DNA from: Pedobacter sp. ASV12
GTDB taxonomy: Bacteria > Bacteroidota > Bacteroidia > Sphingobacteriales > Sphingobacteriaceae
Direction: 5' to 3'
Assembly (NCBI RefSeq): GCF_016429155.1
Contig: NZ_JAELUC010000015.1
Coordinates: 1-60,785, forward strand
Length of the DNA: 60,785 nucleotides
Position numbers and translations under genes: made by a program. Numbering within the stretch: the stretch's first letter is position 1; the number at the start of each line of letters is the position of its first letter. Positions 1-7,883 of this stretch are shown here, piece by piece. The notes beneath the pieces are model-generated. The model searched no databases, was not told the DNA's origin, and worked only from the letters and a program-made list of their open reading frames with translations.

Positions 1-75
<75 letters not shown>

Positions 76-281
76 GCACTCAAAAGATAAGAATTGTGAT
101 TACCGTTGTGGGTGCGATTTGCTGTACGTTGCTTTTTAACACATTGGGCGTTTCTTATGCCACCACATCAGACCTGGTTTTGATCGGGGCCTATGCCTTG
201 CCTGTTATGGTTTCGGCATGGATCTATCCATTAAGGCCTTCGCAAGACGCTTTGGTCCGGCACAGCAACGAGATGGCCTGA
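76..281 (+). CDS. 3' end of an unidentified membrane protein (truncated)
   Basis: The frame is open from the adapter junction (first full codon at 78) to a stop at 279-281, so this is the C-terminal part of a longer gene cut by the end of the fragment, although a GTG at 96 could be read as a start. The visible residues form one clear hydrophobic segment (VGAICCTLLFNTLGV) and a second weaker one (LVLIGAYALPVMVSAW), followed by a short polar tail ending NEMA. That fits an integral membrane protein with a cytoplasmic or periplasmic tail. I do not recognise the family. Confidence 0.5.
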
Positions 282-368
282 AAGTCATAGCAAAATCAGC
301 TATGGCCGACATTAAAATTTTACCAAAACAACTCTCCTATTCAACTGTTTTATTAAAAAATCAAGATC

Positions 369-590
369 ATGATCAATCCAGCAGACAACATTCCAGTAGA
401 CGATTCGCAAAACAGCGAAGCGGAAGACCAACAAAGCCAAAGAGACATCCATGCCAATGGCTTAGACCTTAACGACGAACCTTTGGAAGAAGAACAAGCC
501 AATCCCGATTTATTGAGGCAGGCTTTTGACGCCAGCGAAGCTTCTTATACCTTGGATGTAGATAAAGGAATTGCACCTAAGAAAGAGTAG
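369..590 (+). CDS. Small acidic hypothetical protein (73 aa)
   Basis: The product is a 73-residue soluble protein rich in Asp, Glu, Gln and Asn, with no signal peptide, membrane segment or recognisable motif; only its last residues (PKKE) are basic. The ATG at 369 lies 87 bp after the preceding truncated gene on the same strand. The gene ends 53 bp before the convergent histidine kinase gene. The biased low-complexity composition looks like a real small disordered protein, and no longer frame competes with it here. I do not recognise a family and infer no function. Confidence 0.5.
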   Translation: MINPADNIPVDDSQNSEAEDQQSQRDIHANGLDLNDEPLEEEQANPDLLRQAFDASEASYTLDVDKGIAPKKE

Positions 591-643
591 TTAGTTAGAA
601 AATTAGAAAGTTGAAATGTTCTAAAGTTACCTTCAACTGAAAG

Positions 644-2998
644 CTACTTGAAATAAATCTTAAAGGTAGTCCCTACATTCTCGACACTTTCTACCGCAAT
701 ATTGCCACCCATAGCTTCGATTTGGTTTTTCGAAATGAAGAGGCCAAAGCCGCGGGCATCGGCATTGCCATTAAAAGTTTGGTAGATCCCGAATATTTTA
801 TCGCCGTGCTTTTTAAGGTCGATACCGATGCCATTATCCGAAACGCGCAGCACCAGCTGATCGTTTTCTTCAAAACAGCTTAAAGAAATGACAGGCTTCC
901 GATCTGGGTGACTGTATCGCAAGGCATTGGAAACGAGATTGAGCAAAATGCTTTCGAGATAGGCCTTGTTGTAATTGATCTTGATATTGCTGTTCACCTT
1001 GTTGAGCACGGTGGCATCTTTGGCCAAAATCTGCGCATTTTGCGTAGCTAGCGTCTTGAGCACATAATCGTATAGGTTTAGCGGCTCTACCACAATATCG
1101 ATACTGGTTTGAATGTTGATAATGTTATTGAGGTTAAACAGCGTTTCGTTCAGGTTTCCGGCTACTCTTTTAAGCAATTGGATCATTTCATCGCGTTCTT
1201 CATCGTTTTTAGCATTTTCAATCAAGCTAGAAATGCCCTGGATGTTACTGGCATGCGAGCGCAGGTTGTGCGATACGATGTACGAGAAATTAAGCAAGCG
1301 TTTATTTTGTTCGGTCACCAAGTTGAAAGACTTGCTTAAAGCCGACTCCGATTGTTTTTTATTGGTAATATCAATCATGATACCCCTGAGCTTGAGTGGT
1401 TGTCCGGGCTCGTCGATTACACTAACCACATCTCTGATCCACACCACGCTTCCATCGTTAGCCAGCATGCGGTATTCATAATCGTGCTTTCTTCTTTCGG
1501 CGGTTGCCTTTTCACTGAACACTTTGACCCATTCCTTATCGTCGGGATGCAGGTGATCGAACCAGAAACTCGGACTGTCGGTCCACTGGCTCACGGTGTA
1601 ACCCAAAATATCTTTCACCTTCTGACTGATAAAAGTGCAGGAATGAGAGCCAGGCTCGCCTTCCCAAACAATACCGTCGATGGTATTGATAAGCGACTCG
1701 ATGCGTTGTTGCGATTCGATCAGGCTCTGCTGCTCGGCCTTGCGTTTGGTCACATCTTCTACAATGATGATGTGATTGGTGGGGTCTTCTCCAACAGCCC
1801 AAAGCGGCGTAATGATTACATTGCCCCAGATGATTTGCCCTGCTCTCGACAAATATCTTTTTTCTCGGCTAAACTGCCTTATTTTGCCGGCCAGCAACTG
1901 CTTAAACAGCCTGGCGTCTTCTTCCAGGTCTTCGATATGGATAAGCGATTTGATCTTCTTATCCATCAGTTCCTTTTCGCTGTAACCTAAAAAATTGCAG
2001 AGGTAGCGGTTTACTTCCAAAATAAGTCCGGTACGCGAATCGACTCTTGCAATACCAATGGCGGCATTATCGAATATGTTTTTGAACTTGCTTTCGGTAT
2101 TAATCAGCTGCGAGGCCTGGTCGTTTACAATGTCTTGCAACTGGGTTTGTTTGCGGAGCAGCCGCGACAATAAATAACTCGATAATACAGCCAGGCTCAA
2201 CCCAAACAAAATGGCGGAGGCCAGTTCAAACCAGGTACCATAAGTATTTACGTTAATCACATAAAGCTTCCAATCGCCTTCCGGAAAAATTACCGAATGA
2301 GCGTTTTCCAACGAAAAATGCCCATCAACCGGCAGGAAAAACTCTTCCTTTTTGGTAATCGGATTAATCTTTGAAAATTGGAACCGGTAGTTTTCGTATT
2401 TTTTATTGTCGATACCGGCATTCTTGAACAATTTCTCCAGCCTGATCACCACGGCAGAAAAGCCCCAAAACTTGTTGTTGATGTACAAGGGCAGTCGGCC
2501 TACCACGCCCATGCCGCCCTGGTTGAGCTTAACCGGCCCTTGATAATACATCTTTTTGGTTTCAATGGCTTTTCTCACCTCCAAAACAGTTTGAGGAGGG
2601 CTTTTAAAAAGATCGATGTTAATAGCCTGCTCGTTTCCTTTGATCGGATACATATACTTGATTACCCCATTGGGTACCAATTGTACGGCCTGCAGATCTG
2701 GATTGGAACGGATCAGCTGATCGGCCACCGTTTCGAAATGATCGGGCACGCCTTTGTTGTCGAGCGTTAGGGCCAAGGTAAGGGCTACCGTATAGCTGTT
2801 TTTAAGCGATTGTTCGAGGTTTTGCTTAACTCCATAAAGGATGTTCGAAACCTCGCGTTCCTTGTTTTCCCTGAACAATTCATAACGCTGATGTACGATA
2901 AGCGAAATAAGCGTGAGCAACAAGAAAAAAGTGATGAAGCCCGAGGTCTGCGGTTTAGAGATAAACCAACTCGATAACTTATTGGACTTTTTCACCAT
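644..2998 (-). CDS. Sensor histidine kinase, CHASE-PAS-PAS-HisKA-HATPase
   Basis: Membrane-bound sensor kinase of 784 aa. A transmembrane helix (about 19-37) precedes an extracytoplasmic CHASE-like sensor region (about 75-200, with YMYPIKGNE). A second helix (about 258-277), two PAS domains (about 303-420 and 430-550), a dimerisation/phosphoacceptor helix with His577 in SHNLRSH, and a C-terminal ATPase domain follow. In the ATPase domain the N box is near 687-696, DNGIGI is at 721-726 and GFGLFISK near 750-757. CHASE domains generally bind small extracellular ligands, but the ligand here is unknown. No response regulator is adjacent, so the kinase is an orphan. A TATCTTTG promoter element lies about 110 nt upstream. 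The gene is convergent with the small acidic ORF. Confidence 0.93.
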   Translation of the reverse strand: MVKKSNKLSSWFISKPQTSGFITFFLLLTLISLIVHQRYELFRENKEREVSNILYGVKQNLEQSLKNSYTVALTLALTLDNKGVPDHFETVADQLIRSNPDLQAVQLVPNGVIKYMYPIKGNEQAINIDLFKSPPQTVLEVRKAIETKKMYYQGPVKLNQGGMGVVGRLPLYINNKFWGFSAVVIRLEKLFKNAGIDNKKYENYRFQFSKINPITKKEEFFLPVDGHFSLENAHSVIFPEGDWKLYVINVNTYGTWFELASAILFGLSLAVLSSYLLSRLLRKQTQLQDIVNDQASQLINTESKFKNIFDNAAIGIARVDSRTGLILEVNRYLCNFLGYSEKELMDKKIKSLIHIEDLEEDARLFKQLLAGKIRQFSREKRYLSRAGQIIWGNVIITPLWAVGEDPTNHIIIVEDVTKRKAEQQSLIESQQRIESLINTIDGIVWEGEPGSHSCTFISQKVKDILGYTVSQWTDSPSFWFDHLHPDDKEWVKVFSEKATAERRKHDYEYRMLANDGSVVWIRDVVSVIDEPGQPLKLRGIMIDITNKKQSESALSKSFNLVTEQNKRLLNFSYIVSHNLRSHASNIQGISSLIENAKNDEERDEMIQLLKRVAGNLNETLFNLNNIINIQTSIDIVVEPLNLYDYVLKTLATQNAQILAKDATVLNKVNSNIKINYNKAYLESILLNLVSNALRYSHPDRKPVISLSCFEENDQLVLRVSDNGIGIDLKKHGDKIFGIYQTFNGNADARGFGLFISKNQIEAMGGNIAVESVENVGTTFKIYFK

Positions 2999-3113
2999 GG
3001 CTATTGAGCAGTTTATTATACCTAGAATACATAATTAGACTTTGAGCACGTTAATTCAGAGCTAAATATAGCAAAAATGATCCGAAAGCGATCGGGTGAC
3101 GGCCTGAAAAACA

Positions 3114-3121
3114 CAAAGATA
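3114..3121 (-). promoter_or_regulatory. Candidate -7 element (TATCTTTG) for the histidine kinase
   Basis: Read on the minus strand the site is TATCTTTG, matching the Bacteroidota -7 consensus TAnnTTTG. It would give a leader of roughly 105-110 nt before the kinase ATG. No clear -33 TTTG is seen at the expected distance. A second, weaker TATATTTA lies at 3062-3069. Confidence 0.35.
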
Positions 3122-3204
3122 AAATTTCTTAATTATTAAAATTAATAACTTAAAAGAAATATTACGAGCGCTTGCATGGGGCAGCAACCACTCAAAATGT
3201 GCTT

Positions 3205-3933
3205 TTAAAGCTTTTGTATCAAATCTGTTGCTTTTTGATAATGCGTAGTACCCTTGGCTATTTTTTGAAGCCAGCTTTTGCATTCGGTTTTTTGCCCTGT
3301 TTTTAAATAACTCATGGCGATGGCATAGGCCGCATCGTACTTAAAGGCTGATTCTCCATTGTAAACGGTCGTCAAAAGTTCGCGACCTTGTTCTACCCGT
3401 CCGGTAGCCAATAGGGTTTGGGCATAATAATAACTTAACTGTGCATTTTGAGAATCCTTGCTGTACAGCTTTTCGAGTATACTTTTGGCTTCCGCGTATT
3501 TGCCATCGTTATAAAAAGAAGCGGCTTTGTCTAATTCAGTCTCGCTGGCAGCACCCCGTTCGGCAACCAGCATTTGTCCCGGCACATGATACTGCTGGTA
3601 AAGATTGCCACGCCAAGGTGCCCAGATAAACAGCCCTATAGCCAAAACCGCTGCTATGCCACTGGCCCATTTGATGATTGGCTTTAGCGAAAGTACTTGG
3701 GTTTCGTGTCCGAAATACTGACTGTTCAACTTGCCCAAAGTTTGCTGGAGTGCTTCGCGAACGGCATCTGGTGCCAACTGCTGCCGCAAGTTTTGTTGCA
3801 ATTGCCTGTAATTTTCCAAATGTTGCTGCAGTTCGGCATCGGTTTGTAATTGGGCTTCAAACTCAGCCATTTCGGCTTCGCTTAAATCTCCCTCTACAAA
3901 ACGGGCTGTCCATGTTATTTTATCTTCGGCCAT
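3205..3933 (-). CDS. Anti-sigma-factor-like membrane protein with TPR repeats
   Basis: The 242-aa protein has a short N-terminal cytoplasmic part. Residues 1-60 are rich in Glu/Gln helix, with FVEGDLSEAEMAEFE resembling the N-terminal helix of anti-sigma factors. One transmembrane helix lies at about 86-106 (IIKWASGIAAVLAIGLFIW), and tetratricopeptide-like helices at about 134-225 would lie in the periplasm. Its ATG is 4 bp after the stop of the ECF sigma factor gene, so the pair is almost certainly co-translated. That position and topology suggest it restrains the sigma factor and receives an envelope signal through its TPR part. This role is inferred; no zinc-binding HxxxCxxC motif is visible. 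Confidence 0.75.
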   Translation of the reverse strand: MAEDKITWTARFVEGDLSEAEMAEFEAQLQTDAELQQHLENYRQLQQNLRQQLAPDAVREALQQTLGKLNSQYFGHETQVLSLKPIIKWASGIAAVLAIGLFIWAPWRGNLYQQYHVPGQMLVAERGAASETELDKAASFYNDGKYAEAKSILEKLYSKDSQNAQLSYYYAQTLLATGRVEQGRELLTTVYNGESAFKYDAAYAIAMSYLKTGQKTECKSWLQKIAKGTTHYQKATDLIQKL

Positions 3934-3937
3934 CTCT

Positions 3938-4498
3938 TTATTTATTAAGCTGAACTAATTTCATCAGGCTTGCCATACATTCCGATTTCTTTTTGCGCAA
4001 ATAGCCATAGGTTACACCCAATGCTTCGGCCACTTTTTCCTGTGCCTCGCCTTTTAAGCTCCACCTGATGATTTCCTGGCAACGCTCACCCAGCTTTTCG
4101 AAGGCTTTTAAAAACAATTTCGACTGTTCTTGCTGCTTTTCAAGCTGTTCTGCTTGTTCAAATGTATCTTCGCCGATATGTAATAAACTGTCTTCTTCTT
4201 TTGTTACCGGTAAGACAGCTCTTTTTTTCAGTTCGTTGAGCCATTTACGTTTACAGACCAGCAAAAGAAAGGGCTCGAACGGACAGGTAAGCTCCAATCC
4301 CTTGTATTTGGCCTGGTTATATACATCAACCAGAGCCTCCTGAAAAATATCTTCGGCATCGTTGGCATCGCCATTGTTAAAGCACACAAACGATTTTACT
4401 TTCCCAGCACATTTCTTATAGATTTCGTTGATCAGCTGGGCATCGTTGTTGAGCAATGCCAAAAGATAACGCTGATCTGGATGTACTGTTTTGGCCAT
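3938..4498 (-). CDS. ECF-family RNA polymerase sigma factor
   Basis: The 186-aa protein has the two-domain build of extracytoplasmic-function sigma factors. A region 2 helix contains DANDAEDIFQEALVDVY (about 44-60), where -10 DNA is recognised. A C-terminal region 4 helix-turn-helix (about 133-180) runs from LGERCQEII to LGVTYGYLRKKKSECM. No extra domain is present. It is transcribed with the anti-sigma-like TPR protein and diverges from the lipoprotein gene across 178 bp, a common place for an autoregulated ECF promoter. It probably directs transcription of its own operon and of envelope genes nearby, such as the lipoprotein, PKD and CHAT genes; that target set is inference. Confidence 0.9.
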   Translation of the reverse strand: MAKTVHPDQRYLLALLNNDAQLINEIYKKCAGKVKSFVCFNNGDANDAEDIFQEALVDVYNQAKYKGLELTCPFEPFLLLVCKRKWLNELKKRAVLPVTKEEDSLLHIGEDTFEQAEQLEKQQEQSKLFLKAFEKLGERCQEIIRWSLKGEAQEKVAEALGVTYGYLRKKKSECMASLMKLVQLNK

Positions 4499-4574
4499 TT
4501 GAACTGCTTTTTAGGAGGTTTGCTAGCCTAAATTACTCTTTCTTGCGCATTGCGGAAAAAAAAATGAAAATAAT

Positions 4575-4605
4575 GGGGTAACATTTTCTGCGACGGCTTT
4601 ATCTC
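4575..4605 (+). promoter_or_regulatory. Possible ECF-type promoter before the lipoprotein gene
   Basis: GGGGTAAC at 4575-4582 resembles the AAC-containing -35 element of ECF sigma factors. It is followed 12 nt later by GGCTTTATCTC at 4595-4605 in the position of a -10 element. The pair lies in the divergent region between the ECF sigma gene and the lipoprotein gene. This is motif resemblance only. Confidence 0.3.
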
Positions 4606-4676
4606 TCCTCAAACCTGATGAACGGCGTTTGCTGAAAAGCCTGAAGAGAGTAAGCGAAATTATAAAATCAAAGATC

Positions 4677-5645
4677 ATGAAAAAGCTAAACCTAACCTAC
4701 GCAATAGTTGCCCTTATCATTTTGTTTGCGGCAGCCTGTAAGAAAGACAAAAACAACAGTGGCAATGCGGCCTACTCGGCCAAAGAATTTACTGCATTGT
4801 ATGGCCCCCAAATGCAGGGCAGAAAAGTAATGGGCAATGTGGAGAACACCTTTACTTTGCCAGGTGGCACCAAGATTACCATTCCGGCAGGGGCCATCAA
4901 GTTAGGTGGCGTGGCCGTAACCGGCGAAATGACCATTAGCGCCATGGAAGTACTCAAAAGAAGCGATGTAGTATTTGGTGGCATGAACACCAATCACATC
5001 AGCGGTGCGCCTTTGGCTTCAGATGGCTTTATCTATTTGAATGCCATGGTTAATGGCACTAAAGCAGACCAAGCCTTGGCCATTCCCATCAGGGTTTCTA
5101 TTCCGGCCAAAAGAACCGGTGTTACCCAACTTTGGGAAGGTGTTGAAAAAGTAGGCCAAGACAACCAGATGGCCTGGCAGGCGCCAGCCCCGCAAGCCAA
5201 TGGCGTTGGCGTAAAAGTAGATGTGACCGCAGCAGCCGAAGCCTTTACTTTCGACATGGGCAACCTGGGCTGGATCAACTGTGATGTGTTTTACAGCTAT
5301 AGCAACCCTAAAACCACTACGCGTGTAACCTTGGTCAACAATCCGGGCAACCTGGCAACATTTAGAGGCTATGCCGGCGAAACCTTTGTATTCTTCTGTG
5401 CCAAAGGCAGCAACGTAGTGGCCCAGCTGTATACCACCGACGGTCTGAACAAGGTAAAAAGCTACGACAATTCTATGCCGGTTGGCGTACAAGGCAAATA
5501 CCTGTCATTCGCGATCAAAGATGGCAAATACTACTATGCCGAACAGGAAACCACTATTGTGGCCAACCAAAGCATTACGCTTACCTTGGCAGAAACTAGC
5601 GAAAGCCAAATACAACAAGCCATCAATGGCTTAAACAATTACTAA
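4677..5645 (+). CDS. Lipoprotein of unknown function
   Basis: The start is placed at the ATG at 4677, not the upstream TTG at 4629, because it gives a proper type II signal peptide: MKKLNLTYAI..LFAAAC with the lipidated Cys at residue 21. The mature part (about 300 aa) starts with KKDKNN, which lacks the acidic surface-export signature of Bacteroidota, so it may face the periplasm. A beta-rich stretch with PGGTKITIPAGAI is reminiscent of ZU5-type domains, but I do not claim the family. The gene faces the ECF sigma operon and ends at a strong terminator. Confidence 0.8.
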   Translation: MKKLNLTYAIVALIILFAAACKKDKNNSGNAAYSAKEFTALYGPQMQGRKVMGNVENTFTLPGGTKITIPAGAIKLGGVAVTGEMTISAMEVLKRSDVVFGGMNTNHISGAPLASDGFIYLNAMVNGTKADQALAIPIRVSIPAKRTGVTQLWEGVEKVGQDNQMAWQAPAPQANGVGVKVDVTAAAEAFTFDMGNLGWINCDVFYSYSNPKTTTRVTLVNNPGNLATFRGYAGETFVFFCAKGSNVVAQLYTTDGLNKVKSYDNSMPVGVQGKYLSFAIKDGKYYYAEQETTIVANQSITLTLAETSESQIQQAINGLNNY

Positions 5646-5673
5646 GAATCTATTACCCCAATTTTTAACAAGG

Positions 5674-5707
5674 AAGATGGAGCCGAATGCGCGCTTCATC
5701 TTTTTTT
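5674..5707 (+). terminator. Rho-independent terminator after the lipoprotein gene
   Basis: The left arm AAGATGGAGC (5674-5683) and right arm GCTTCATCTT (5693-5702) form a 10-bp stem with one G-U pair and a 9-nt loop, followed by a T run to 5707. Confidence 0.85.
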
Positions 5708-5736
5708 GCCATTTCGTTATTTCGGATAAAAATCTA

Positions 5737-5744
5737 TAAATTTA
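5737..5744 (+). promoter_or_regulatory. Candidate -7 element (TAAATTTA) for the PKD protein gene
   Basis: TAAATTTA differs from TAnnTTTG only at the last base. It lies 6 nt before the ATG at 5751 and downstream of the terminator, so the gene probably has its own promoter. No convincing -33 element was seen. Confidence 0.3.
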
Positions 5745-5750
5745 GTACTC

Positions 5751-7733
5751 ATGAAAACGCTTCTTCTTTCCATCTTTGTTTTTTTAGGCTTCCATGTAGT
5801 ACAGGCGCAGGTGTTGCCCAGCGATACCGTACCGGCCAAAATCAATTATACCACAGAAAACGGCGTAACCAAATTCAGTGCCGAACTCAGGCCTTTAAGA
5901 CCGATTTCGGGCGCCCCTGCTCCTTTCTATACCTATTTCTGGGAATTTGGCGATGGTGGATTCAGTTTCGAAAAAGACCCTCTTCATATCTATAATTCTT
6001 CGAATCCCACCATGGTTCGATTGTTTGCCACCAACAACTACGACGATGGCAAACATCCGCCAACCAGGCCTAGACCGATTAAACCAACCAAACCAAGTGG
6101 CGGTGGCAAACCTATGCTGGCTTCGAATACGCCCAACTTTTTTAAAATGGGAGGCAGCATTGAACTTAAAAGCAATGCCATGCCCAAGCCCGGCGACGAC
6201 ATGATGTTGGTTTTTGGCTACAGAAACAAAGCCAGCAACGGGCAGCCCAACCTGAACGGTACCTTGGCAATTTTGTACAACGACCGCGAATTTAGCAACA
6301 ACAATTTTGTACTGACCGAAGCCCGGACTTATTTTGGGGAGCAAAAGGCCGATCTGAAACCGATGATGCAAACAGCCTACCTACCGCAAAAAAACAAAAC
6401 GCCTGTTTATTACGCTTCGGCAAACCCAGAACTGACCTTGCCCAAAGCAGATCAGGTACTTTTTAAAGACAAAGCCAAAGATTTTAAAAACCAAGTAGGC
6501 TGGCGCTTTGAAGGCCTGAAAACCGATGAGGAACGCTTTCTCTTTCTTGAGTTCAAAACTACCGCAGAAATGTTGAAAGACACCAATGCCGTTGTTCGCC
6601 TTTCGGCTGTGTTTATTCCGGATAATCCACTGGTAGAAAAAGAGTTCTTTAACCTGGAACTCCAAATCGTGGCTTCGCATGATCCCAACAAAATGGTACT
6701 GCGAAAAAGCAGGATGAATTACCGCCTTACCAGTAAAAGCCGGGAACTTACTTATAAAATCCGTTTCCAAAATACCGGCAAGGGACCGGCTAAAAAGGTT
6801 GATGTGGCCGTCAACGTGGCTTCGGTTTTTGATCCGGCTACGTTAAAAGTTACCCAAACCAAACCCGAAGTAATTACCTGCGATTCGGCTTATAGCGGGC
6901 AGAGTTGCCTCAAAGTGCTGAAGGGCACAGACAGCGTACATTTTGTATTTAGCAACATCTACCTGCCCGGCCTCGACCAGAAAGGGGTTAACGACGCCGA
7001 TTCGACCATGGGTTTTGTCGAATACAAGATCAGGTTCAAGGAAAAGCCCGAAAAACTACCCATCAAGAGCGGCGCGGCTATTGTTTTCGACAAAAACGAA
7101 CCTATCTATACCAACAGGGCCGTGGGGCGCTTCAAAATGGGACTTTCACCCGGCATTATTTTAGGCTATGGCCTTCCTTTTGAAACGAACAACCAAAACT
7201 TCCTGAACAGCAAAAACATCGTAATCGGGGCAAGTTTGGCACCTTATGCGCCTCATCGTACCTATTGGCAGGTCGAGATCTTCCTCAACACCTTTAAAGA
7301 AAACACCTACCTGGTTAGCTCTACCACCACCGCAAAAGATACAGTCATCAACAATACCCCCTACCGCATAGACAAAAAAGACTATTACAAAACCAAAAAA
7401 GTAATAACCATTAACGCAGTGCCTTTACAGGTGCGTTATAACCTGAATAAATATGTAGGCGCAGGTGCAGGGGCCTTGGTTTCGCTTAACCTGTACGATA
7501 AGGATATCGACGAACTACGATACAACCTTACCGCCGCCAACGGTGTAGGCAAGCTTAATTTAGACAGGATAGCCAACTCGAGCAAAAAGCATTTCTCCGA
7601 CTTGAATGCTTCCCTGTTTGCCGATGTGCAATTTGGTTTGGTGCGCGTAGGTCCATCTATCGGGTTCCGCTATCTTTACGACCCCAAAACCAACAATAAC
7701 CGCATGGCGAGCTATGTAACCTGGAAGTTCTAG
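5751..7733 (+). CDS. Secreted PKD-domain protein with DUF11-like and barrel-like C-terminal parts
   Basis: The 660-aa protein has a signal peptide (1 to about 19, cleaved after VVQA). A PKD-like beta-sandwich at about 38-105 contains the hallmark WEFGDGG. A Pro/Lys-rich linker (about 103-120) and a region of unknown fold follow. A conserved-repeat/DUF11-like domain starts at DPNK (about 311-314) and contains YKIRFQNTGKGPA. The last 190 residues (about 465-660) alternate hydrophobic residues, include VGAGAGALVSLNLY and VGPSIGFRYLY, and end in Phe, which suggests an outer-membrane barrel or half-barrel. PKD and DUF11 modules are usually adhesive or structural. The gene lies between the lipoprotein and CHAT genes on the same strand. 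The barrel assignment is inference. Confidence 0.75.
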   Translation: MKTLLLSIFVFLGFHVVQAQVLPSDTVPAKINYTTENGVTKFSAELRPLRPISGAPAPFYTYFWEFGDGGFSFEKDPLHIYNSSNPTMVRLFATNNYDDGKHPPTRPRPIKPTKPSGGGKPMLASNTPNFFKMGGSIELKSNAMPKPGDDMMLVFGYRNKASNGQPNLNGTLAILYNDREFSNNNFVLTEARTYFGEQKADLKPMMQTAYLPQKNKTPVYYASANPELTLPKADQVLFKDKAKDFKNQVGWRFEGLKTDEERFLFLEFKTTAEMLKDTNAVVRLSAVFIPDNPLVEKEFFNLELQIVASHDPNKMVLRKSRMNYRLTSKSRELTYKIRFQNTGKGPAKKVDVAVNVASVFDPATLKVTQTKPEVITCDSAYSGQSCLKVLKGTDSVHFVFSNIYLPGLDQKGVNDADSTMGFVEYKIRFKEKPEKLPIKSGAAIVFDKNEPIYTNRAVGRFKMGLSPGIILGYGLPFETNNQNFLNSKNIVIGASLAPYAPHRTYWQVEIFLNTFKENTYLVSSTTTAKDTVINNTPYRIDKKDYYKTKKVITINAVPLQVRYNLNKYVGAGAGALVSLNLYDKDIDELRYNLTAANGVGKLNLDRIANSSKKHFSDLNASLFADVQFGLVRVGPSIGFRYLYDPKTNNNRMASYVTWKF

Positions 7734-7883
7734 ATGAGTTTGTTGGCCCAATAGCTGCATCATGACTTTGCTAAGCCAATTAGCGGATTAGGTTTTTGTA
7801 TAACTTGATCGGTTATCAGCCTAAAACCATGAGCCATCAACTCCGCAATAAAATCATTAAATTAGCTGAAATGCAAACCTTTT

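Noticed and set aside
1352..1990. 212-codon plus-strand frame
   Set aside because: Antisense to the PAS domains of the histidine kinase, whose motifs are clear.
4629..4676. N-terminal extension of the lipoprotein from a TTG
   Set aside because: It would place 16 charged residues before the signal peptide; the ATG at 4677 gives a normal lipoprotein signal.
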